Assembly (NCBI GenBank): GCA_902786595.1
Contig: CADADB010000001.1
Span: forward strand, 191,172-255,171
Origin: an uncultured Bacteroidota bacterium
GTDB lineage: Bacteria; Bacteroidota; Bacteroidia; Bacteroidales; WCHB1-69
Direction of reading: 5' to 3'
Length of the DNA stretch: 64,000 nt
Shown here: positions 8,773 to 15,605 of the stretch, in pieces
Layout of the letters: each line of letters begins with the position of its first letter
Numbering within the stretch: position 1 is the stretch's first letter
Translations under genes and position numbers: made by a program
Notes under the pieces: model-generated
The model's input: the letters and a program-made list of their open reading frames with translations, nothing else
What the model was told of the DNA's origin: nothing
Databases searched by the model: none

Positions 8773-9963
8773 ATGAGAAATCATCTTCTACAAAACAAAT
8801 GTGCGCAATACAGAGCGCCTCAAATCGCAAAAGCAAAGGGAATCTATCCATATTATAAAGAAATAGAGTCGGAACAGAGCACGGTGGTGAAGATTAAAGG
8901 TAAAGATGTGCTGATGTTCAGCTCGAACAGTTATCTGGGTCTTTCCAACGACCCGCGTCTGAAGGAGGCGGCCAAAGCCGCCATCGACAAATACGGCACG
9001 AGTTGCTCCGGCTCTCGTTTTCTCAACGGAACACTCGATATTCACGTGGAATTGGAGAATAAGTTGGCCCAATTGGTGGGCAAGGACGGTGCGTTGTGCT
9101 TCAGCACGGGCTTCCAAGTCAACTTGGGGGTGGTTTCCGCTTTGTGCGGCCGCAACGATTATCTGCTTCTCGACCGCCTCAACCACGCCTCCATCATTGA
9201 GGGCAGCCGTTTGGCGTTCGGCAAATCGTTGAAGTACGCCCACAACGACATGGAGAGTCTGGAGAAGTGCCTGCAACAATGCGAACCCGAATCCGTCAAG
9301 CTGATCGTGGCCGACGGTGTTTTCTCCATGGAAGGCGACATCGTCCCGTTGCCTGAAATGGTGGCCTTGGCGGACAAATACGATGCGGAAATCATGCTCG
9401 ACGATGCCCATTCCTTGGGTGTTTTGGGACATCAGGGCAGAGGCACTGCCGACCATTTTGGACTGACAGACAAGGTGGACCTCATCATGGGCACCTTCTC
9501 GAAGTCGTTCGGCTCGTTGGGCGGTTTCATCGCTTCCGATGCCGACACCATCAACTATCTGAAACACAATGCCCGCTCGCTGATTTTCAGTGCCAGTATG
9601 CCGCCGTCCAACGTGGCTGCGGTCAGTAAGGCCATCGATATCATGTTGGACGAGCCGGAGCGCATCCAGCATCTGTGGGACGTGAGCAACTACGCCCGCA
9701 ACCAGTTCAAGGAGCGCGGTTTCGACACGGGCCGCAGCGAGACACCCATCATCCCGCTGTTTGTACGGAATTCCGAGAAGGCCTTCTGGCTTTGCTCTCG
9801 CTTGCTGGAGGATGGTGTTTTCGTCACGCCGGTCATCGCGCCTGCGGTGCCCGAAAATGACGTGCTGATCCGTTTCGCCCTGATGGCCACGCACACCTTC
9901 GAGCAGGTTGACGAAGCTATCGACAAGATCACCAAAGCGTTCAAGGACGCGGAAATCCTATAA
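8773..9963 (+). CDS. spt: Serine palmitoyltransferase (alpha-oxoamine synthase)
   Basis: A PLP-dependent enzyme that condenses L-serine with a fatty-acyl thioester to 3-ketosphinganine, the first step of sphingolipid synthesis. The 396-residue length fits soluble bacterial SPT. The PLP lysine is Lys244 in GTFSKSFGS; the family motifs GSRFLNGT, DRLNHASI and DDAHSLGVLG are intact. The sequence resembles Bacteroides SPT more than BioF or KBL (MFSSNSYLGL, FSMEGDIVPLPE). ATG at 8773 was chosen; an in-frame GTG at 8764 is the alternative. The SDR gene follows after 3 bp, and the ACP, acyl-ACP synthetase and ceramide-synthase-like genes are nearby. A cysteate-using sulfonolipid enzyme cannot be excluded by eye. 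Confidence 0.92.
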   Translation: MRNHLLQNKCAQYRAPQIAKAKGIYPYYKEIESEQSTVVKIKGKDVLMFSSNSYLGLSNDPRLKEAAKAAIDKYGTSCSGSRFLNGTLDIHVELENKLAQLVGKDGALCFSTGFQVNLGVVSALCGRNDYLLLDRLNHASIIEGSRLAFGKSLKYAHNDMESLEKCLQQCEPESVKLIVADGVFSMEGDIVPLPEMVALADKYDAEIMLDDAHSLGVLGHQGRGTADHFGLTDKVDLIMGTFSKSFGSLGGFIASDADTINYLKHNARSLIFSASMPPSNVAAVSKAIDIMLDEPERIQHLWDVSNYARNQFKERGFDTGRSETPIIPLFVRNSEKAFWLCSRLLEDGVFVTPVIAPAVPENDVLIRFALMATHTFEQVDEAIDKITKAFKDAEIL

Positions 9964-9966
9964 GCC

Positions 9967-10761
9967 ATGGTTGTTCTGATCACAGGGGTTTCATCGGGTT
10001 TCGGTTTGGAGACTGCCCGGCTGCTTTCGCAAGAGGAGCACACTGTTTATGGTACCGTTCGTCGCGACGTGGAGCCGCTGCCAGGGGTGCATTATTTGAA
10101 AGTGGATGTACGCGACTGCGAAGCCGTGGAAAGTGCTGTGCAACAGATTGTTGAACAAGAAGGTCGTGTTGATGTGCTGGTCAACAATGCCGGCATGGGT
10201 ATCGGTGGGCCTGTGGAGTTTGCCACCGAAGAGGAAATCCGTGAGCAGATGGACGCCAACTTCATGGGGCTGGTACATTTCGTGACCGCCGTGTTGCCCA
10301 TAATGCGTAAGCAAGGAAAAGGCAAAATCATTGCGCTGAGCTCCATCGGTGGTGTGATGGGACTGCCGTTCCAAGGTTTCTACTCCGCCAGCAAGTTTGC
10401 CATCGAGGGCTATTGCGAAGCGTTGCGGCTTGAAACACAACAGTTTGGTGTTCAGGTTGTGGTGGTGCGCCCGGGCGATTTTTCGACGGGCTTCACGGCC
10501 AGTCGGAAAAAGACTGCCGACACCGAGGCGATGCAGGTCTATCGCACCTACGCCGAATCGATGGGAAAGGTGGAGCACGATGAAACTGGCGGTCTGAAAC
10601 CGCAGGTGTTAGCGTCTAAAATCAGCCAAATTATCCGTAAAAAGACCCCGCGTCACGGCTATGTGGTGGCCTCGCTTGAGCAACGCCTTTCGGTGTTCCT
10701 CAAACGCATCCTGCCGTCGCGCTGGTTCGCGAAAATCCTCGGAAGTTATTACAAATTGTAG
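9967..10761 (+). CDS. Short-chain dehydrogenase, probable 3-ketosphinganine reductase
   Basis: A classical 264-residue SDR. The cofactor motif TGVSSGFG is at 6-13, NNAGMG near 76-81, catalytic Tyr139 and Lys143 in YSASK, and the ending (SRWFAKILGSYYKL) is typical of Bacteroidota ketosphinganine reductases related to the B. theta enzyme. It should reduce 3-ketosphinganine to sphinganine with NADPH. It begins 3 bp after the SPT stop, so the two are co-translated. Its own TAG stop lies in a 28-bp palindrome (10758-10785) that also holds the stop of the convergent gene. Confidence 0.85.
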   Translation: MVVLITGVSSGFGLETARLLSQEEHTVYGTVRRDVEPLPGVHYLKVDVRDCEAVESAVQQIVEQEGRVDVLVNNAGMGIGGPVEFATEEEIREQMDANFMGLVHFVTAVLPIMRKQGKGKIIALSSIGGVMGLPFQGFYSASKFAIEGYCEALRLETQQFGVQVVVVRPGDFSTGFTASRKKTADTEAMQVYRTYAESMGKVEHDETGGLKPQVLASKISQIIRKKTPRHGYVVASLEQRLSVFLKRILPSRWFAKILGSYYKL

Positions 10762-10785
10762 AAACGCAGCTTGCTACGTCTCTAC
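10758..10785. repeat. 28-bp palindrome, copy 2, at the junction of two convergent genes
   Basis: Same outer arms as copy 1 (GTAGAAACG...CGTCTCTAC) but with a different centre, CAGCTTGCTA. It supplies TAG stop codons to both convergent genes: 10759-10761 for the SDR and 10782-10784 (minus strand) for the GNAT protein. It probably also acts as a shared terminator. Confidence 0.9.
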
Positions 10786-11897
10786 ATGTGACGTTTGTAC
10801 GCCCTTCTGCGCATAAACGGGTGGGTGGTGTATTCCCCGAACAACGACTGTACCTTGTAGTTTTCCTCCAATTGGGGGTTCATAATGATGGTGTCGATGC
10901 CCCGTTTGATGCAGTTTTCGTGTAGGTATTTGAACAGCAGCACGGGAATGCCACATTGCTGATACTCAGGCATCACGCCCATGATGAGCGCTTCCAAGGT
11001 GTCGTTCTTCTTCAGTGCCTTCAGAATGTTGATGAAGCCGAAGGGGAAAAGGCGTCCGTTGGACTTTTTCACCGCCTTGGAGAGCGAGGGCACGCAGAAG
11101 AGGAATCCTATGGGCTTGTCTTGGTCGTTGACGGCCACCGCCACGAAGTCTTTGTCCAAAATGGGCACGTAAGTGTTCAGGTAAGCGGCTATCTGTTTGT
11201 CAGTCAGCGGAGAGAAACCGTGCAGGGGCGCGAATGCCTCGTTGTACATGTGGAAAATCTCCATGCCGTAGCGTTTGCCCATGTCTTTCATGCTCTTGGG
11301 CTGCACCACGTGTACGTTGGATCTTTCTTCGATCAGGTGGGCGAACTGGAACATGGACGGGAGGGTAGGGCTCACGTCCAGCGTCCGTTGGGTCCAATCG
11401 ACCTCCTTGGTGAAGCCGAGCTTCTCCAACATGGGGCCGTAATAGGCATAGTTGTAGAGGCAGGTGAACGGGCTCAGATGCTCGAAACCTTCCACCAAAA
11501 GGCCTTCCTTGTCCATATCGGTGAATCCCCAGGGACCGCGCATATCGGTGCGTCCCCGTTGTCTGCCCCATTCGGCCACGGTGTCGATCAGCGCTTTCAG
11601 AACCGCCTCGTCTTCAATGAAGTCCAGCCAGCCGAAGCGGACGAGTTTCTGCTCGTCGTCGGCCTTGTGGTTGATGATGGCGGCCACGCGGCCCACAATC
11701 TCACTGCCGCGATAAGCCAGGAAGCAGTCTGCTTCGCAGAAATCGTAAGCCCCGTTCTTCTCGGGATTGAAAGTGTCGTATTCGTCACCCTCCAACGCGG
11801 GCACCCAATTCGCGCAGCCCTTATACAAATGAAGCGGAAAAGTCACAAACAGCTTCAGCTGCCTGCGACTTTCCACCTTAACAATATCAATATTCAT
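10782..11897 (-). CDS. GNAT-fold acyltransferase, probable bacterial ceramide synthase
   Basis: A 371-residue soluble protein. The N-terminal block (FPLHLYKGCANWVPAL, then VGRVAAIINH) and the GPWGFTDMDKEG segment define a family common in sphingolipid-making Bacteroidota. The C-terminal half has GNAT character (PIGFLFCVPSL, MGVMPEYQQCGIPVLLFKYL). In Caulobacter the bacterial ceramide synthase is a GNAT-fold protein encoded with SPT, ACP and an acyl-ACP synthetase, the same set as here, so N-acylation of sphinganine is the inferred role. It is the last gene of a minus-strand operon after the ACP gene (80-bp gap filled with heptamer repeats). A paralogue lies at 28850-29971. Confidence 0.72.
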   Translation of the reverse strand: MNIDIVKVESRRQLKLFVTFPLHLYKGCANWVPALEGDEYDTFNPEKNGAYDFCEADCFLAYRGSEIVGRVAAIINHKADDEQKLVRFGWLDFIEDEAVLKALIDTVAEWGRQRGRTDMRGPWGFTDMDKEGLLVEGFEHLSPFTCLYNYAYYGPMLEKLGFTKEVDWTQRTLDVSPTLPSMFQFAHLIEERSNVHVVQPKSMKDMGKRYGMEIFHMYNEAFAPLHGFSPLTDKQIAAYLNTYVPILDKDFVAVAVNDQDKPIGFLFCVPSLSKAVKKSNGRLFPFGFINILKALKKNDTLEALIMGVMPEYQQCGIPVLLFKYLHENCIKRGIDTIIMNPQLEENYKVQSLFGEYTTHPFMRRRAYKRHM

Positions 11898-11903
11898 ATA
11901 CTA

Positions 11904-11977
11904 AAATCAATAACCAAAATCAATAACCAAAGCCCAATAACCTAATTCAATAACCAATAACCCATAACCCATAACCA
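11904..11977. repeat. Degenerate tandem heptamer repeat
   Basis: About ten 7-bp units related to CAATAAC (variants CCATAAC, CAAAGCC) fill the gap between the ACP and GNAT genes. A similar unit recurs at 52735-52798 and 57412-57442. Confidence 0.8.
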
Positions 11978-12220
11978 TTAAATAGAGGCATGTTCGCTCA
12001 CATAGTCAATCACCTCTCCCACGGTCTCAAACTTTGGCGTGCCTTCGAACTTGAATCCGAACTTGTTCTCCACGGCGAGACTGAGGAGCAGGATGGTGAG
12101 GGAGTCGAGGCCGACGTCGCGGACGAGCTGTGAGTCTTCGGTCACGGAAGACAAATCCATGGAGGGTTTGATGAGAATCAGGATTTCTTTCAGTTCTTTA
12201 AAAATAGCTTCTCTTTCCAT
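11978..12220 (-). CDS. Acyl carrier protein
   Basis: An 80-residue acidic helical protein. The 4'-phosphopantetheine site is Ser40 in DVGLDSLTILLL. It differs from the housekeeping AcpP (no DSLD-TVEL pattern) and starts 4 bp after the acyl-ACP synthetase stop, so it is a dedicated carrier for this pathway. The inferred job is to hold the acyl chain made by the synthetase and present it to SPT or to the ceramide synthase, as in the Caulobacter ceramide locus. Confidence 0.92.
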   Translation of the reverse strand: MEREAIFKELKEILILIKPSMDLSSVTEDSQLVRDVGLDSLTILLLSLAVENKFGFKFEGTPKFETVGEVIDYVSEHASI

Positions 12221-12224
12221 TATT

Positions 12225-13721
12225 TTATTGATTACGTGAAACTTTCAGAGCGCCAGTACGTTTGAAGTCCTCTTTGCGCACAGTGATTTTGCTGACTTGG
12301 TGTGTGCCGGGCAGTGTGGCGTTGACCTTGCCGACGAGTTCTTTGAAGTAAGCTTCCACCTTTTCCCAGGGCTCGTTGCCGAATTCTTCCATACGCGGCA
12401 GGATTTCGATGGCAATCACCTTGCGGCCGTCCATCTCGTCCTCTTTCACAAGGCAGTCGCGGAGCTTGTTGTCCTTGTAGAACGGTTCTTCGATGCTTTC
12501 GGGGCTGATGTTTTCGCCGTTGGAGAGGATGATGAGGTTTTTGATGCGGCCCACGATGTACATGAAGCCGTCTTCGTCGAAGCGGACGAGGTCGCCGGTC
12601 TTGACCCAGCCGTCGGGCGTGAGGGTCTCGGCGGTCTTTTCGGGTTCGCCGTAATAGCCGAGGAACACGTTGTCGCCACGGAACCACAGCTCACCATCCA
12701 CGACCTTGGCTTCCTGTCCCGGATAGAGCTTGCCGACAGATGTGGGTCTGGTTTTCACGTCGATGTTGCCGGTGGTGAGGTTGGCGCCTTCGGTCATGCC
12801 GTAGCCGCCGAAGAGGTTGATGCCCAGTTCGTCAAACTCGCCGATGAGTTTCGGGGGTACGTTTGCTGCGCCGGAGATGATAACTTTCAGCTCGCCGCCA
12901 AGGAAGGGTTTGCCATACATCTTGACGAGTCCGAGGAGGATTTCGCAGATGCCGGGCACTGCGACGATCATGGTAGGTCTGATCACGGGCAGTTTGCCGA
13001 TGGTGTCTTTGGTGTTGCCTACGGAATACCAGGAAGCTCCTTTGTAGAGAACCGACATAGTGCTGTAAATCAAACCGAAAACGTGGCTGAGAGGCAGCAC
13101 GCAGGCGTAGCGGTGGCAACCGAGTTGGTGCCCCGGGGCGTAGAGGCCGTTGAGTGCACCGCGCATGATGGCACGGTGGGGGAGGATGGCGCCTTTGGGT
13201 GCGCCGGTGGTGCCGCCTGTGAAGAAGATGGCGGCGGGATCGTTCTTGTCAACCGTGGCGACCGGTGCGGTCTGGTCGGCGAGTTCCGTGATGGCGACGA
13301 CCTTGCACGGCGCCTCTTTCACAGATTCCATAAAGGCATTGCCGGCGGCCAGCACCTTCACGCCGAACTTCATGCAGCAGCCGACGATGGCTTGGGCAGG
13401 CAGCATTGCCGGCAGGTTGATGGCCACATAGCCGGCTGAGGTGACGGCGAGGAACATCTCCACGGCGTCTGTGGTGGAGTTGTCGAGGATGGCGACTTTG
13501 TCGCCTTTCTGCAGGCCGAAGCTGTTTAGGAGGGCGCGTTTGCGTGCAACCCTCTCGCAGACTTGGCTGTATGTATAAGTGTTCACCGTATCGGAAAGAC
13601 ACGGAAGATCAGACCATTTTTGTTCAATCCAAGTTACAAATTCCGGTATTGTGGGAATGTACTTCACCTGCGCGAGCTCCTCGGCAGGAAGCATTGACGG
13701 AAAATAATTGTTCTCTTGCAT
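12225..13721 (-). CDS. Acyl-ACP/acyl-CoA synthetase (AMP-forming)
   Basis: A 498-residue adenylate-forming enzyme with intact core motifs: FFTGGTTGAPKG, YGMTEG, GWVKTGD and a C-terminal Lys in GALKVSRNQ. It activates a fatty acid as acyl-AMP and loads it on a thiol; the ACP gene 4 bp downstream makes ACP the likely acceptor. The start at 13721 (MQENNYF) was chosen because the promoter -7 element at 13751-13759 lies across the longer possible start at 13754. It is the first gene of the operon synthetase-ACP-GNAT. Confidence 0.88.
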   Translation of the reverse strand: MQENNYFPSMLPAEELAQVKYIPTIPEFVTWIEQKWSDLPCLSDTVNTYTYSQVCERVARKRALLNSFGLQKGDKVAILDNSTTDAVEMFLAVTSAGYVAINLPAMLPAQAIVGCCMKFGVKVLAAGNAFMESVKEAPCKVVAITELADQTAPVATVDKNDPAAIFFTGGTTGAPKGAILPHRAIMRGALNGLYAPGHQLGCHRYACVLPLSHVFGLIYSTMSVLYKGASWYSVGNTKDTIGKLPVIRPTMIVAVPGICEILLGLVKMYGKPFLGGELKVIISGAANVPPKLIGEFDELGINLFGGYGMTEGANLTTGNIDVKTRPTSVGKLYPGQEAKVVDGELWFRGDNVFLGYYGEPEKTAETLTPDGWVKTGDLVRFDEDGFMYIVGRIKNLIILSNGENISPESIEEPFYKDNKLRDCLVKEDEMDGRKVIAIEILPRMEEFGNEPWEKVEAYFKELVGKVNATLPGTHQVSKITVRKEDFKRTGALKVSRNQ

Positions 13722-13750
13722 ATCTTTAACTATGTATTTTTTTTGAGGGC

Positions 13751-13759
13751 GCAAAGATA
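13751..13759 (-). promoter_or_regulatory. Promoter -7 element of the acyl-ACP synthetase operon
   Basis: TATCTTTGC on the minus strand, an exact match to TAnnTTTGC, 30 bp before the chosen start codon. Confidence 0.7.
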
Positions 13760-13829
13760 CACAAAATCTTAATTTGTGTTAATTTTGGGTTGAAAATGCG
13801 CAGGGAGGTTACTTACCTGGTTTTCAGTT

Positions 13830-14363
13830 CTATTTGACAATCCTCCACTCGCCGGGCTGGAGCGTACCCAAGTTAAGGTCGCCGATTTGGACGCGGATAA
13901 GCCGCAGGGTCGGGAAGCCGACAGCGGCGGTCATGTGCCGCACTTGGCGGTTCTTGCCCTCGGTAAGGGTGAGGCGCACCCAGCTGGTGGGGATGTTGGC
14001 GCGATAGCGGATGGGGGGCACTCGCTCCCATAGGTTCTCCGGCGGCAGCGCTTTCTCGGCCTTGCAGGGACGGGTGCGATAACCCTTGATGACGACCCCT
14101 TTCCTTAGTTTTTGCAAGGCCTCGTCGGTGATTTCGCCATCCACTTGCGCGAGATAGGTGCGCGGGTGGGCGTTCTTCGGATCCAGCAGCCGCTTCACCA
14201 ACCGTCCGTCGTCGGTCAGCAACAGGGCGCCCTCGCTGTCGTGGTCCAGCCGTCCCGCGGCATAGACGCCGGGCGGGAATCCGAACTCGTTGAGGGCCCG
14301 ATGTCCCGCCTCGGGGGTGAACTGGCTCAGCACGCCGTAGGGTTTGTTGAAGAGGATGACCAT
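13830..14363 (-). CDS. rluE: 23S rRNA pseudouridine synthase, RluE type
   Basis: A 177-residue RsuA-family enzyme without an S4 domain, as in RluE. The catalytic Asp is in [17 protein letters not shown], and the family motifs [10 protein letters not shown] and [23 protein letters not shown] are present. RluE modifies U2457 of 23S rRNA in E. coli. The start at 14363 was chosen because the -7 element at 14383-14391 lies inside the longer frame. Monocistronic. Confidence 0.88.
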   Translation of the reverse strand: MVILFNKPYGVLSQFTPEAGHRALNEFGFPPGVYAAGRLDHDSEGALLLTDDGRLVKRLLDPKNAHPRTYLAQVDGEITDEALQKLRKGVVIKGYRTRPCKAEKALPPENLWERVPPIRYRANIPTSWVRLTLTEGKNRQVRHMTAAVGFPTLRLIRVQIGDLNLGTLQPGEWRIVK

Positions 14364-14382
14364 AGGTGGTTCTTTTTGGGTG

Positions 14383-14391
14383 GCAAAGATA
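14383..14391 (-). promoter_or_regulatory. Promoter -7 element of rluE
   Basis: TATCTTTGC on the minus strand, 20 bp before the start codon; it excludes the longer start at 14429. Confidence 0.65.
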
Positions 14392-14431
14392 GGATTTTTC
14401 GGAGAAGGAGAATGTGTTGCTTTAAACAAAC

Positions 14432-14459
14432 ATAGAGACGTTTCATGAAACGTCTCTAC
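14432..14459. repeat. 28-bp palindrome, copy 3, next to tRNA-Ser
   Basis: Same sequence as copy 1 except the first base (A for G). It lies 4 bp beyond the encoded CCA end of tRNA-Ser(UGA). Confidence 0.95.
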
Positions 14460-14463
14460 AACT

Positions 14464-14551
<88 letters not shown>

Positions 14552-14562
14552 ATTTTCGGGCG

Positions 14563-14571
14563 GCAAAAATA
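14563..14571 (-). promoter_or_regulatory. Promoter -7 element of tRNA-Ser(UGA)
   Basis: TATTTTTGC on the minus strand, 12 bp before the mature tRNA 5' end. Confidence 0.7.
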
Positions 14572-14644
14572 GTATTTTTTCCGATACGAAATGCATTTGT
14601 AATCCGGAATTTCATGTTTCATTCCTATTTTATTCATAATCGTC

Positions 14645-14723
14645 TGGCTATTAGCTTTTGGCTCTTGGCTTTTAGCTTTTAACATTCGGCTATTCACAGC
14701 CAATAGCTAATAGCCAAAAGCTA
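14645..14723. repeat. Degenerate heptamer repeat with inverted halves
   Basis: Seven-base units related to TTTTGGC/TATTAGC run for about 45 bp. Complementary units (AATAGCT, AATAGCC) follow, so the block can fold on itself. The last unit contains the TAG stop of the ABC ATPase gene. Related units occur at 24560-24624, 28035-28080 and 46938-46978. Confidence 0.75.
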
Positions 14724-15488
14724 AAGTCTCTTCGTAATAAACCCCTCCTCGGACACGGCGTACCGCTCCGTCAGATTGAAACAGTTCCGGATGTTTTCCT
14801 CCGTCAGGACTGCGTTTTTGTCGCCGAAGTGCAGCATCTTTCCCTCTTTGAGTAACAACACCTGCTTGGAATAGGCCTTGGCGATCGGGAGGTCGTGGAG
14901 GATGATGAGCACCGTGACGTTCCGCTCTTCGTTGAGTTCCTGCAATATGTCCATGATCTCGAACTTGTGCGTGACATCGATGTTCGACAGCGGCTCATCC
15001 AGGAGCATGATGCCGGTCTGCTGCGCCATGGCACGAGCGATCATCACCCGCTGACGCTCGCCGCCGCTCAACGACTGTATCAACGTGTCGCGGTAGTGCC
15101 ATACATTGCACTTTTGCAACATTGCCTCCACAATCTCTTTGTCCTCAGTGCGTTGCATCTCCCATGGGGTCTGATAAGGGTTGCGCCCCAACATCACGTA
15201 GTCGAACACGGAAATATCGAACACGATGTCCTGATATTGCGGCACGTAGGCGATTTTCCTCGCCAAATCCATCATCTTGTACTCGGACATGGGCTTCCCT
15301 TCCAACAAGATTGTGCCCCCACTCGGCTGCAACAACCCGACGATGCACTTCAACAATGTGGTCTTGCCCGAACCGTTCGGCCCCAGAATCGAGCAGAAGC
15401 CGCCATGCGGGAAGCTAACGGACAAGTCGTTGAAAATCACGCGGTCGTCGTAGGCGAATGTCAGATTGTTTATGCTGATACAGTCCAT
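14721..15488 (-). CDS. ABC transporter ATPase, FecE/BtuD-like (iron-siderophore, heme or cobalamin type)
   Basis: A 255-residue nucleotide-binding subunit. Walker A GPNGSGKTT is near 37-45, Q-loop AYVPQYQD, signature LSGGERQR, Walker B IMLLDEPLSNID and the H-loop LIILHDL. The spacing and the VFDYVMLGRNPY segment fit importers of iron chelates, heme or vitamin B12. No permease or binding-protein gene is adjacent, since mutL lies upstream on the same strand, so the partner subunits must be encoded elsewhere and the substrate is open. Confidence 0.85.
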   Translation of the reverse strand: MDCISINNLTFAYDDRVIFNDLSVSFPHGGFCSILGPNGSGKTTLLKCIVGLLQPSGGTILLEGKPMSEYKMMDLARKIAYVPQYQDIVFDISVFDYVMLGRNPYQTPWEMQRTEDKEIVEAMLQKCNVWHYRDTLIQSLSGGERQRVMIARAMAQQTGIMLLDEPLSNIDVTHKFEIMDILQELNEERNVTVLIILHDLPIAKAYSKQVLLLKEGKMLHFGDKNAVLTEENIRNCFNLTERYAVSEEGFITKRL

Positions 15489-15605
15489 GTTTCAAGTTTC
15501 AGGTTTCAGGTTTCAAGGTTCAAAGTTCAAAGTTAATGGTTTTTAGGTCTCAAGTCTTAAGTCTTAAGTCTCAAGTCTTACGTCTTACGTCTCGCGTCTC
15601 ACGTC
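15489..15605. repeat. Degenerate heptamer repeat, 16-17 units
   Basis: The whole gap between the ABC ATPase start and the mutL stop is 7-bp units that drift from CAGGTTT through CAAAGTT to CTTAAGT and CTTACGT. No promoter of the -7 type is seen in it. Confidence 0.85.

Noticed and set aside
8773-9963. BioF (8-amino-7-oxononanoate synthase) or threonine-pathway KBL.
   Set aside because: The sequence pattern and the ketosphinganine-reductase, ACP and ceramide-synthase-like neighbours fit SPT; no other biotin gene is nearby.
5545-13721. Aryl polyene or flexirubin pigment cluster, suggested by MMPL, LolA-like, ACP and AMP-ligase genes together.
   Set aside because: No ketosynthase, ketoreductase/dehydratase pair, ammonia lyase or aromatic starter genes are present, while a true SPT is.
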